Virus record (IMG/VR): IMGVR_UViG_3300020204_000131
Location: 1 to 43,137 of that record
Strand: one strand, 5' to 3'
From: a virus
Length of the DNA stretch: 43,137 nt
The notes under the pieces are model-generated. The model saw only the letters and a program-made list of their open reading frames with translations, searched no databases and had not been told where the DNA came from. The position numbers and the translations under genes were made by a program. The first letter of the stretch is position 1. The number at the start of each line of letters is the position of its first letter. Shown one piece after another: positions 17,169 through 24,947 of the stretch.

Positions 17169-20100
17169 TGACATACACACCATTCACAGCAAAAGACAAT
17201 CTTGATTCGATTGCTTACGTCAATATCATTGACCTTTTATGTGAAGGCGAAATTCAAGGTTTTGCAACCCCATCGAAAGAGGGTTACACACGCGATGGCA
17301 CCGATTGGAACAAGGCGTTGCTAAAAGATGTTTACGCAAACGACACCCCAATCCTTCGCGCTTCAGCAGACATCAGCAACCTGCAAGATACCGACTACAA
17401 CTTTCAAGATGTTGAAATTTCAGCGCGATATGGCACTAACGATCAATCTGCCCTGACAGAATTCAACCAAGTTGAAGCCGAAACCGCAGTCGGAGTTGTT
17501 GTCGAAAAAGATACACCAATTACACGCACAATCACTGACACAGATACCGATACTGTCCGCGTCACGATATCTATTCCTGCACTGCAAAGGTTTCAAGACA
17601 ACGGAGATATTGTTGGCAGCTCAATTAAACTGGAAATTCAAATTGCCGAAAATGGTGGCGCATTCTCAACAGCTATAGCAGATACAATCAAAGGTCGAAC
17701 CAATGATCTGTATCAACGGGACTACGAAGTAAGCCTAAAAGACAAAATTTTCCCGATTGACCTACGTGTTGTTCGTATTACAAATGACAGCAACAACCCT
17801 AAAGTTGCAAATGCTTTTACGTGGGCGAGCTTTACGCAGATTGTTTCCCGCAAGATGCGCTACCCAAACAGCGCATGTGTTGGACTGCGCTTATCGGCGC
17901 AGCAGTTCCCCTCGATTCCAAGCCGTTCCTATCGGATTCGCGGCTTAAAAATTCAACTCCCCAGCAATGCCACTGTTGATGTAACCAATGGCCGCGTAAC
18001 TTACGCCGGGATTTGGAACGGAACATTTGGTGCAGCCCAGTGGTGTTCAGATCCAGCTTGGTGCCTTTACGCATTGCTAACCAACACGCGCTGGGGCTTT
18101 GGGCAACATATTGATGCCGCGCAAATTGACAAGTGGAGTTTTTATCATGCTTCGGTTTATTCAAACACGCTTGTTGATGATGGTTTTGGTGGCGAGGAAC
18201 CGCGTTTCCAATGCAACGTCAACATTCAAACGCTGGATCAGGCGTACAACCTGATTAACGAACTGTGTTCAGTATTCCGGGCGATGCCGTTCTGGAGCAC
18301 TGGGGCACTAACTGTTGCGCAGGACACGCCACAGGACGCCACGTTCCAGTTCAACCAATCCAATGTTGTTGAGGGTAGTTTTTCTTATAGCACTGCTGAC
18401 ATCAGCACTCGATTCAATAGCGTCACCGTGTCCTATTTCGATATGGACACACGCGATGCCGCATTCGAAATCGTTGAAGATGACGACCTAATTGCCAAGT
18501 ACGGCTTCAACAGCACCGAGGTAAGTGCTTTTGCCTGCACATCTCGTGGGCAAGCCCGTCGTTTAGGTCGTTGGTTGATCTATAGCAACAACAACGAAGC
18601 CGAAACAGTCACTTTTACTGTATCCATCTACGCTGGAACGATTTGCCGCCCAGGGCAGATTATTGAAGTAGCCGACCCGATGCGTGCTGGCGTGCGCCGT
18701 GGCGGGCGAGTTACAAGCGCCACGACAACCACCGTCACCGTTGACAATGCCACCGCCAGTGATATTCCTGTCACTGCGACCGCATCTCTTGGCGTAATCC
18801 TGCCTGACGGGCGGATGGAATCGCGTCCCATCACAGCCGTCTCCAACAGAACCATTACAGTTGATCCTGCTTTTAGCACTGCTCCAGCAACAAACAGCGT
18901 TTGGATTGCACAGGACAGCGCAATTCAGACAAGCACTTGGCGCGTCTTAGCAGTCAACGAAGACAGTGATGGCACGTTTGGCGTTACCGCACTTTCGTAC
19001 AACAGCAGCAAATATGCTTACGTCGAAAACGGCGAGACACTGCAAACCCGTGATATTACAAACCTCAATGTTATTTATCCCGGTCCAAATAACTTAAGTC
19101 ACACCCTACAGGTTTATAGCCTGAACGGGCAGGCAAAGGTTAAGATTGTTCTAAGCTGGGATGTGGTTGTTGGCGTTACTGCGTATAAAGTTCGTTTCCG
19201 CGCTGATGACGACAACTGGGCTGAGCAGATTGTCCAGACCGGCACCAGCTTTGAAATTTTGGATGCTCGCGTTGCAATCTACGAGATTGAAGTCGGCTCA
19301 CTGAATGCGGCGTTAAAGCAAACAGGCGTCAGCAAATTAACGCTGGCATCATCCGGTAAATCGACGCCACCTGCAGATGTCACAGGAATAACAATTTTAC
19401 CAGCAGATGATGGTACAGCCTTGCTGCGCTGGGATTTAAGCGTTGATCTTGATGTTGTCTTGGGCGGCAATGTCCTGATCCGGCATTCAAATGTTTTAAG
19501 TGGCGCAACGTGGGAAGACTCACAGTCCATTGTTGATGCCGTTAGCGGTAATTCAACCGAACGCCGCGTTGCCCTGCTTGAAGGCACTTATCTGCTGAAA
19601 TTTGCCGATGTCGAAGGCAACCGCTCTGTTAATGCCGCGAGCGTGATCGTCGATCTACCGGCATTGTTCCCCCGGCTATCGGTTACGACATTTTCGGAAG
19701 ACACCACGGTTCCGCCGTTCCAAGGCAATGCCACCAACATGTTTTATTCAGAGGAACTAGATGGGCTGATCTTGGATGCTGGCGACGCCGTGGACGACAT
19801 GGCGGTGGACGATGAATGGGATTTGCTGCCTTCGATTGATGGCGTTGGTGGGGTTGTGCCGAGCGGTGAGTACGAATTTGGTTCGAGTTACGACATGGGT
19901 GCCCGTTATGACGTAAATCTCCAACGTCGCTTTGTTACCCGCCCCTATTTGCCGTCATCGCTGTTTGACGATCACTTCGAGCTGATTGATAGCTGGACGA
20001 CAATCGACGAGGACAATTTGGACAAGGTGGATGCCAAGCTCTATGTCCGCACAACTGACGATGATCCGAGCGGTACACCGACTTGGAACCAATGGGAGGA

Positions 20101-20458
20101 AATCGTCAATGGGGTGAAGCGAGGACGCGGCTTCCAGTTCAAGACCATCGCCACTAGCACTGACCAGAGCATCAGCATCGTGATCGACGAACTGGGCGCG
20201 GTGCTTGAGCTTCAGCAGCACACAGAGCAATCCGCATCCATCAGTTCTGGCGCTGGCACCTACACGGCGACATTTTCAAATGCCTTTTACGAAGCCCCTG
20301 CGGTTGCAATCAGCCCTGCCAATATGGCAACAGGTGACTACCTGGAGTTGACCAGCGTGACGCGCACGGGTTTCCAGGTAACATTTAAGAACAGTGCCGG
20401 TTCCGCTGTGTCCCGCAATTTTAGGTACGTCGCCGTGGGTTACGGGAGGGAGGTCTAA
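17168..20458 (+). CDS. tip attachment / central fibre protein, lambda gpJ-like
   Basis: This 1096-residue host-specificity protein at the tail tip has an N-terminal hub with VNIIDLLCEGEIQGF, then CVGLRLSAQQFPSIPSRSY and WCLYALLTNTRWGFGQHID, the hallmark segments of the gpJ family. Fibronectin-like beta modules follow at ~640-860. The C-terminus (residues ~1030-1096, FSNAFYEAPAVAISPAN to FRYVAVGYGREV) looks like an H-type lectin-like tip, which could bind cell-surface glycans. The length is close to lambda gpJ. A fibre gene begins 3 bases after the stop. Confidence 0.93.
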   Translation: MTYTPFTAKDNLDSIAYVNIIDLLCEGEIQGFATPSKEGYTRDGTDWNKALLKDVYANDTPILRASADISNLQDTDYNFQDVEISARYGTNDQSALTEFNQVEAETAVGVVVEKDTPITRTITDTDTDTVRVTISIPALQRFQDNGDIVGSSIKLEIQIAENGGAFSTAIADTIKGRTNDLYQRDYEVSLKDKIFPIDLRVVRITNDSNNPKVANAFTWASFTQIVSRKMRYPNSACVGLRLSAQQFPSIPSRSYRIRGLKIQLPSNATVDVTNGRVTYAGIWNGTFGAAQWCSDPAWCLYALLTNTRWGFGQHIDAAQIDKWSFYHASVYSNTLVDDGFGGEEPRFQCNVNIQTLDQAYNLINELCSVFRAMPFWSTGALTVAQDTPQDATFQFNQSNVVEGSFSYSTADISTRFNSVTVSYFDMDTRDAAFEIVEDDDLIAKYGFNSTEVSAFACTSRGQARRLGRWLIYSNNNEAETVTFTVSIYAGTICRPGQIIEVADPMRAGVRRGGRVTSATTTTVTVDNATASDIPVTATASLGVILPDGRMESRPITAVSNRTITVDPAFSTAPATNSVWIAQDSAIQTSTWRVLAVNEDSDGTFGVTALSYNSSKYAYVENGETLQTRDITNLNVIYPGPNNLSHTLQVYSLNGQAKVKIVLSWDVVVGVTAYKVRFRADDDNWAEQIVQTGTSFEILDARVAIYEIEVGSLNAALKQTGVSKLTLASSGKSTPPADVTGITILPADDGTALLRWDLSVDLDVVLGGNVLIRHSNVLSGATWEDSQSIVDAVSGNSTERRVALLEGTYLLKFADVEGNRSVNAASVIVDLPALFPRLSVTTFSEDTTVPPFQGNATNMFYSEELDGLILDAGDAVDDMAVDDEWDLLPSIDGVGGVVPSGEYEFGSSYDMGARYDVNLQRRFVTRPYLPSSLFDDHFELIDSWTTIDEDNLDKVDAKLYVRTTDDDPSGTPTWNQWEEIVNGVKRGRGFQFKTIATSTDQSISIVIDELGAVLELQQHTEQSASISSGAGTYTATFSNAFYEAPAVAISPANMATGDYLELTSVTRTGFQVTFKNSAGSAVSRNFRYVAVGYGREV

Positions 20459-20461
20459 GTC

Positions 20462-21061
20462 ATGGCGCAACACGATTACGTCATTGCCAATCAAAGCGGA
20501 GCCAGTTTCCGCGCAGATCTCAACAATGCCCTGTCGGCAATCGTCAGCCAGAACAGCGGCAGCAGCGAACCCAGCACTACATACGCCTATCAGTTCTGGG
20601 CAGACAGCAATACCGGACTTCTTAAGCAACGCAACGCCGCGAATAGTGCTTGGATCACGGTCGGCACACTGGCTAGCACCAATCTTGGGTTGGCAACCGT
20701 TGCATCGCCGAGCTTTACCGGAACTGCCACGTTTGCGGGTGATGTACTGCTAAGTGGTACGGGTCAGCTTGATTTGCCCGCTGGTACTACTGCTCAGCGA
20801 AGCGGTTCGCCCAACTCGGGCATGATCCGTTTCAACACCGACCTGACGACATTCGAGGGGTATAACGGCACTGCATGGGGTGCCATTGGTGGGGGCGCTA
20901 CGGGCGGTGGTTCGGATGATGTGTTCTACGAAAACGGACAGACCGTAACTACCAACTACACTTTGAGCACCGGCAAAAACGCCGTGACTGCTGGACCAAT
21001 CACAATTAACAGTGGCGTAACGGTTACTGTGCCATCCGGCCAATCCTGGGTCATCGTCTGA
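20462..21061 (+). CDS. short tail fibre protein
   Basis: This 199-residue fibre protein starts MAQHDYVIANQSGASFRADL and contains YQFWADSNTGLLKQRNAANS, typical of fibre N-termini in marine phages. The module LPAGTTAQR to NSGMIRFNTDLTTFEGYNG is shared with the collagen-like protein at 3177. The C-terminal 60 residues are Thr/Val-rich beta repeats. It is the first of four short fibre genes with 2-9 base spacers. Attachment to gpJ is inference from context. Confidence 0.82.
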   Translation: MAQHDYVIANQSGASFRADLNNALSAIVSQNSGSSEPSTTYAYQFWADSNTGLLKQRNAANSAWITVGTLASTNLGLATVASPSFTGTATFAGDVLLSGTGQLDLPAGTTAQRSGSPNSGMIRFNTDLTTFEGYNGTAWGAIGGGATGGGSDDVFYENGQTVTTNYTLSTGKNAVTAGPITINSGVTVTVPSGQSWVIV

Positions 21062-21063
21062 TC

Positions 21064-21549
21064 ATGGCAATCACTATTAACGGCGACGGATCAATCAGCG
21101 GCATCAGCGCAGGCGGACTTCCCGACGCCTCGATCCTTACGGCTGATATTGCGGATGCCAACATCACCGCCGCCAAACTTGATGGCGCACAGTCCGGGTC
21201 GGCACCGATCTATGGCTGCAGAGCGTGGGTCAACTTCGATGGCACCAGAGACACCACCGGAGCCACAAGTACAGCCAACACCAACCGCTTGATTCGTGCT
21301 AGTGGCAATGTCACATCAGTGCTGCGAAATGGTACTGGTGACTACACAATCACCTTCACGACGGCAATGCCGGATGCGAATTACTGCGCAACAGTTACAG
21401 GATCTAGCACTGATGGCACAACTGGTTGCACTGTTATGGATATTCTACAAAGCACCGCGCCAACTGCCAGTGCAATTAGAGTTCTAAACGAGACTAGTGG
21501 TGGTGCCAATGCGGATTCCGAGTATTCCAACGTCGCTATCTTCCGCTGA
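21064..21549 (+). CDS. short tail fibre protein with receptor-binding-like end (paralogue A)
   Basis: This is a 161-residue protein. The N-terminal ~50 residues (GDGSISGISAGGLPDAS, then a repeated D-I/A-T/N helix) resemble fibre shaft starts. The C-terminal ~110 residues (CRAWVNFDGT, TGDYTITFTTAMPDANYC, ASAIRVLNETSGG) are clearly paralogous to the end of the gene at 22188. That places a duplicated knob or receptor-binding domain on two different N-termini. It starts 2 bases after the previous stop. Confidence 0.82.
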   Translation: MAITINGDGSISGISAGGLPDASILTADIADANITAAKLDGAQSGSAPIYGCRAWVNFDGTRDTTGATSTANTNRLIRASGNVTSVLRNGTGDYTITFTTAMPDANYCATVTGSSTDGTTGCTVMDILQSTAPTASAIRVLNETSGGANADSEYSNVAIFR

Positions 21550-21558
21550 GGTAACACC

Positions 21559-22185
21559 ATGACCTTACGTCTCAACGGTTCCACATCCGGTTATGTGGAG
21601 ATCGACGCCCCCGCAATCGCTGGCTCGAACACGCTTGTCCTTCCGACGGGGAATGGCAGCGCAGATCAAGCACTGGTCACCAACGGCTCTGGAACGCTGA
21701 GCTTTGCGGATCGCGGGCGGATGACGCTTGCCACTGCTCAGAACAGCACCTCCGGAACCAGCATTGACTTCACGAGCATCCCGAGTTGGGTGAAGCGGGT
21801 GACGGTGATGTTTAACGGGGTGAGTACCAGTGGTACTAGCCGTCTGTTGATTCAGTTGGGTGATTCTGGCGGCATTGAAGATACTGGATATAACGCAGGG
21901 ACTTTCTATGGTGGCGGCACTGCGGTGAACTCAGCGTCTTCGACTGCGGGTTTTATCCTTGAAGTCAGCGCCGCTGCTGGTGCTCATTATGGTCCAATTC
22001 AGTTTAGTTATTTCGGATCTAACTCATGGGTTGGCAGCGGCTGGGTGAAAACCAATACCAATAGTTTTGCTAGCACCATGGGGGAGAAAACCCTTTCCAA
22101 CACCCTCGACCGCATCCGCATCACCACCGTCAACGGCACCGACACCTTTGACGCTGGTTCCATCAACATCATGTACGAGGGCTGA
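21559..22185 (+). CDS. short tail fibre protein
   Basis: This 208-residue fibre protein has the N-terminal motif MTLRLNGSTSGYVEIDAP and SNTLVLPTGNGSADQALVTN, frequent in cyanophage fibre proteins. A different C-terminal domain starts SIPSWVKRVTVMFNGVSTSG and ends NIMYEG. A Shine-Dalgarno-like GAGG lies 10 bases before the ATG. It sits between the two paralogous knob genes, so the fibre complex probably carries at least two knob types. Confidence 0.82.
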   Translation: MTLRLNGSTSGYVEIDAPAIAGSNTLVLPTGNGSADQALVTNGSGTLSFADRGRMTLATAQNSTSGTSIDFTSIPSWVKRVTVMFNGVSTSGTSRLLIQLGDSGGIEDTGYNAGTFYGGGTAVNSASSTAGFILEVSAAAGAHYGPIQFSYFGSNSWVGSGWVKTNTNSFASTMGEKTLSNTLDRIRITTVNGTDTFDAGSINIMYEG

Positions 22186-22187
22186 TC

Positions 22188-22868
22188 ATGAGCACACTAT
22201 CTACAACCAACCTCAAAAACGCCAGTTCAGCCAGCAATAACATCGTCCTCAACAGCGATGGAACAGTTGGTGGCGCTGCATTAGCAACAACCAGCGACAT
22301 GGTTGGTATTACAACTACCGGCACTAACACAGCAAACAGCGCAACACTGACTGTTGGATCCGCCACCGGCATTAGTGCTGGAATGTTCATCGTTGGTGAG
22401 GGTATTGCCCCTGGCACCACGGTGAGCACGATTGTCGGCACCACGGTGACAATGAGTCAGGCATCGGCAGCATCACCCAACCTTGGTTTAAGTGGCACCG
22501 AGCCTGTTACCTTTTACGCCAATAACAAACTGGTCACTCCTGGAGTGGTTGGCGGGATGCTCTGCCGCGCTTGGGTGAACTTCAACGGTACTAGCACCGT
22601 AGCAATCCGCGCCGCTTACAACGTGAGCAGCATCACGGATAACGGAACGGGCGAATATACGGTGAACTTCACAACGGCGATGGCGGATGCTAATTATGCA
22701 GCAGTAATGACAAGTTCAAGTAACGATCAATCATCGGCAACAGGAAATACCGTTCTTGACATACTGCAAACCAGTCCTCCGACCGCATCAGCAATCCGTA
22801 TTCTTAACGAGACTGCCGTCGGAGGCAACGCTGATCCAGATTATGCCTGCGTCGCTATCTTCCGCTAA
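22188..22868 (+). CDS. short tail fibre protein with receptor-binding-like end (paralogue B)
   Basis: This is a 226-residue protein. Residues 1-30 (LKNASSASNNIVLNSDGTVG) are of fibre-anchor style. Residues ~55-110 hold one beta repeat (GMFIVGEGIAPGTTVSTI) of the same type as the three inserted in the gpL-like protein. The last ~100 residues (CRAWVNFNGTSTVAIRAAYN, TGEYTVNFTTAMADANY, ASAIRILNETAVGG) are paralogous to the gene at 21064. It thus combines modules from two other tail genes. Confidence 0.82.
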   Translation: MSTLSTTNLKNASSASNNIVLNSDGTVGGAALATTSDMVGITTTGTNTANSATLTVGSATGISAGMFIVGEGIAPGTTVSTIVGTTVTMSQASAASPNLGLSGTEPVTFYANNKLVTPGVVGGMLCRAWVNFNGTSTVAIRAAYNVSSITDNGTGEYTVNFTTAMADANYAAVMTSSSNDQSSATGNTVLDILQTSPPTASAIRILNETAVGGNADPDYACVAIFR

Positions 22869-22880
22869 GAGGTAACCGTC

Positions 22881-23357
22881 ATGACACGAATCATTTACCA
22901 AAACGAATCCGGCGGCGTCAGCGTCATCATCCCAACGGGTGAGCTGAGCATCGAAGAAGTCGCCGCAAAAGACGTTCCCGAAGGTGTCGCCTACGAAATC
23001 GTGGAAAACGATGCCATCCCATCAGATCGCTTCTTCCGCAATGCTTGGGTGATGGGCGACTGCTGCGTGGAGCATGACCTAGGCAAGTGCAAGGCACTGG
23101 GTCATGACATTCGCCGTCAGCAACGCGCTGAAGAGTTCGCCCCACTTGATGAGGTGATCGCCAAGCAAATCCCTGGCATGGATGCTGTCGCTGCAGAAGC
23201 TGGCCGTCAGTTGATCCGCGACAAATACGCCCAAGTGCAGGAGCAGATCGACGCTGCTGCAAGTCCTGATGAAATCAAAGAGGCATTGGGGCTAGCCGAA
23301 GGCAACATGCCGCTTCCGGCGGAGCAGGCTTCGCCTGCAGAACAGCCCGAGACCTAA
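22881..23357 (+). CDS. tail fibre-associated or fibre assembly protein
   Basis: This 158-residue protein starts MTRIIYQNESGGVSVIIPTG, followed by EEVAAKDVPEGVAYEIVEND and FFRNAWVMGD. The pattern of a short beta start, the Val-Pro-x-Gly segment and FFRNAW is that of small proteins encoded after fibre genes in many phages. They are often called fibre assembly or virion structural proteins. The C-terminus is helical and acidic. A GAGG Shine-Dalgarno sequence precedes the ATG by 7 bases. Confidence 0.75.
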   Translation: MTRIIYQNESGGVSVIIPTGELSIEEVAAKDVPEGVAYEIVENDAIPSDRFFRNAWVMGDCCVEHDLGKCKALGHDIRRQQRAEEFAPLDEVIAKQIPGMDAVAAEAGRQLIRDKYAQVQEQIDAAASPDEIKEALGLAEGNMPLPAEQASPAEQPET

Positions 23358-23360
23358 ACA

Positions 23361-23495
23361 ATGGCAGTCAAGTCAAAGACCGCACTGGGGCGTGTCGAAC
23401 ACAAACCCGGCAAGCCCAAGCGCACCAGCATCGGGATGGGGCAACACTCCCGCCCCCGCAACCGTAAGAAACTTCGCGGGCAGGGTAAGGGTTAG
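23361..23495 (+). CDS. small basic phage protein (44 aa)
   Basis: This 44-residue protein (MAVKSKTALGRVEHKPGKPK, then RTSIGMGQHSRPRNRKKLRG) belongs to a recurrent type of very basic small phage protein with a central TSIGMG...RPRN motif. I know no function for it. The ATG lies 3 bases after the previous stop. The stop TAG shares its G with the GTG start of the next gene. Confidence 0.82.
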   Translation: MAVKSKTALGRVEHKPGKPKRTSIGMGQHSRPRNRKKLRGQGKG

Positions 23496-23644
23496 TGGAC
23501 CAGCGAAACCGCGAAAACTGGCGCAAGATCAAGGAAGCGCTGGAACTTGCGGGTAAGACCGACTGCTTTTTCTACCGGCGTGCTGTTGCCATTGTTAAAG
23601 GTGGAGCAGACCCAATGGACAAGATAGCCCCGCTATCGAAATAG
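23495..23644 (+). CDS. small conserved phage protein (49 aa)
   Basis: This 49-residue protein starts with GTG at 23495, overlapping the previous TAG by one base. The sequence NWRKIKEALELAGKTDCFFY, then RRAVAIVKGGADPMDK, is of a type I have seen as a short conserved protein near phage lysis genes; its function is unknown to me. Good codon structure and the tight overlap support it. Confidence 0.75.
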   Translation: MDQRNRENWRKIKEALELAGKTDCFFYRRAVAIVKGGADPMDKIAPLSK

Positions 23645-23684
23645 GTAGTCGGTACACTGTAAAAAAGGCCGGCTACGCCTCGCA

Positions 23685-23945
23685 ATGGAGAACCACGACG
23701 AGGCGGTTTATCACGCCGAACCACCTCACAATCCCTTCAATCAAGTCGTCCCGGCGCTGCTAACTGCCGCAGTAGTTGGCCTCGCCGGACTTTTTATGCA
23801 AGTCGCCAAGCTGGATCAGTCAGTCAACACCGTCGCCGCCGACATCCAGGAACTCAAAAACGACAGCAAAGAACGCCTCAGCGACCTCGAATCCCGCGTC
23901 CGCCTAATCGAAATGCGCGTCGGCGCCTACAGCCAAAACAAATGA
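23685..23945 (+). CDS. holin-like or spanin-like membrane protein with coiled coil
   Basis: This 86-residue protein has one predicted transmembrane helix (ALLTAAVVGLAGLFMQVA, residues ~24-41), followed by a charged coiled coil (IQELKNDSKERLSDLESRVR). This one-pass topology with a cytoplasmic or periplasmic coiled coil is common for phage holins and lysis accessory proteins. It lies upstream of the endolysin at 24919. The stop overlaps the next ATG (ATGA). Confidence 0.7.
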   Translation: MENHDEAVYHAEPPHNPFNQVVPALLTAAVVGLAGLFMQVAKLDQSVNTVAADIQELKNDSKERLSDLESRVRLIEMRVGAYSQNK

Positions 23946-24286
23946 GCACCATCATCCAATCCACCCAGTACGAAGGCGGCTTTGCACTGGAGCAACTGGA
24001 AAACGAACGCGGCGACCTGTACTACCGCGCCTGCATCAACAGCATCTGCCGCTACGCCGAAGACGAGTACATCGCCCGCATGTACCTCGAAGGCATGGGC
24101 TGGAACCCTACGCAACCTCCACTTCCACCGGATCAATCCACGAATCAATCTCAGCCTCTAGCCGCTGATCCCAAAAATCCTGCTCCCGAAACCACTCCCG
24201 CCACTCCCGACTCGCCTTCCGCACATTGCACGACAGACACGCCGGGATTAAGTTCCTCGGATGCGTGTGCCCGCCTTTACTTTTAG
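23942..24286 (+). CDS. hypothetical protein, 3' end apparently overrun by an HNH gene
   Basis: This is a 114-residue ORF. Residues 1-56 (STQYEGGFALEQLENERGDL, NSICRYAEDEYIARMYLEG) look like a real small protein. From ~residue 57 the frame is antisense to the HNH gene on the minus strand, and its Pro/Ser/Thr-rich sequence looks like a shadow. The likely history is that insertion of the HNH gene replaced the original 3' end and added a tail. The ATG overlaps the previous stop. The true function is unknown. Confidence 0.55.
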   Translation: MSTIIQSTQYEGGFALEQLENERGDLYYRACINSICRYAEDEYIARMYLEGMGWNPTQPPLPPDQSTNQSQPLAADPKNPAPETTPATPDSPSAHCTTDTPGLSSSDACARLYF

Positions 24287-24434
24287 CCAACACATGATCC
24301 AACGTGGCTGACCGCCCCAAATCCGAATTGCAGTAGGCACATCTATTACGCCACCGCCAAATAATTTCTTGCCTAAACCTTAACTTCGCCTCCTTTTTAT
24401 TTAAGTATTCGCCATCCTCGATGCGATGGTCCAT
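24108..24434 (-). CDS. HNH endonuclease
   Basis: This is a 108-residue HNH nuclease on the minus strand. It has CAYCNSD, then LDHVLAKSKGGHTHPRNLIP and ACLSCNVRKASREW. The two Cys-x-x-Cys pairs bind structural zinc, and the D-H...N...C-N core is the HNH catalytic motif. It is probably a free-standing homing endonuclease or a packaging-associated HNH protein; the isolated opposite-strand position favours homing. Its 3' end overlaps the ORF at 23942. Confidence 0.9.
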   Translation of the reverse strand: MDHRIEDGEYLNKKEAKLRFRQEIIWRWRNRCAYCNSDLGRSATLDHVLAKSKGGHTHPRNLIPACLSCNVRKASREWREWFREQDFWDQRLEAEIDSWIDPVEVEVA

Positions 24435-24473
24435 ACCTGCAAGTCGCTACCCGCAAAGTAGCGGTAGAAACAC

Positions 24474-24501
24474 TTAAGTGCTGGCTCTTCTTATCTAGTA
24501 C
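24474..24501 (+). promoter_or_regulatory. possible sigma70-type promoter before the lysis genes
   Basis: TTAAGT and TAGTAC are separated by 16 bases, 31 bases before the holin-like ATG, in the only gap between the divergent HNH and lysis genes. The -35 match is weak. TAGTAC recurs in other intergenic spots (9926, 40226). Confidence 0.35.
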
Positions 24502-24531
24502 AGCTAAGCTTTCGCAAGATTCCAGTATTCC

Positions 24532-24669
24532 ATGGATCCCACCACCGCTGCAGTCGTCGCCATTGTCATCGCGGCTAGCTCCGAAATCATCACCCTGCTC
24601 CCCATCAAGGAGAATTCCTGGGTGCAGTTGATTGTTAAAGCGCTAAAGATCATCTTCCCAAAGCGCTGA
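24532..24669 (+). CDS. small holin-like membrane protein (45 aa)
   Basis: This 45-residue protein has a hydrophobic N-terminal helix (AAVVAIVIAASSEIITLL, residues ~6-23) and an amphipathic C-terminus (WVQLIVKALKIIFPKR). Similar tiny membrane proteins lie just before endolysin genes in marine phages, and a holin role is plausible but not proven. The last codons CCA AAG form the slippery heptamer CCCAAAG at 24657-24663. The -1 frame beyond is open for ~95 codons, so a longer fusion may also be made. Confidence 0.75.
   Translation: MDPTTAAVVAIVIAASSEIITLLPIKENSWVQLIVKALKIIFPKR
24657..24663 (+). other. candidate -1 ribosomal frameshift site CCCAAAG
   Basis: The heptamer fits X XXY YYZ exactly in the frame of the holin-like gene (C CCA AAG), two codons before its TGA. 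Slipping joins it to the frame that ends at 24947. The downstream frame lacks ATG or GTG near its beginning, which makes the heptamer functionally attractive. Confidence 0.6.
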
Positions 24670-24947
24670 ACGCCGACACCGTTTGGCTGGCACGATTCGG
24701 CAACAAGGACTGGCGCCACAAAGCCCACCGCCTGGCGCAAGACCACAAGTTCCAAGCAACCTTAAAACCTCGCTTGGATCGTGCCATCGACGATTGGCAC
24801 GCGGATCAGCCATTAACACCAAAACCCGTTGTGGTTCACGAACCACCCGATGACGAGCTACAAACCGGCGACAGCCGCCTCCTCGGCGGTGCCATGAGCA
24901 TCCACTCCCCTTGGTCCGATGGCCCAAAACAAGATCCGCCTCGCTGA
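24666..24947 (+). CDS. start-less ORF behind the holin-like gene, likely frameshift product
   Basis: The frame is open from the stop at 24636-24638 to TGA at 24945-24947. It encodes LNADTVWLARFGNKDWRHKA, then HRLAQDHKFQATLKPRLDRA and a Pro/Asp-rich tail, with codon use like real genes here. The only near-start is CTG at 24666, overlapping the TGA of the holin-like gene. Expression could be by -1 frameshift at 24657-24663, giving a ~137-residue membrane-anchored protein, or by rare CTG initiation. The last 29 bases overlap the endolysin start. No family is recognised. Confidence 0.6.
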   Translation: MNADTVWLARFGNKDWRHKAHRLAQDHKFQATLKPRLDRAIDDWHADQPLTPKPVVVHEPPDDELQTGDSRLLGGAMSIHSPWSDGPKQDPPR

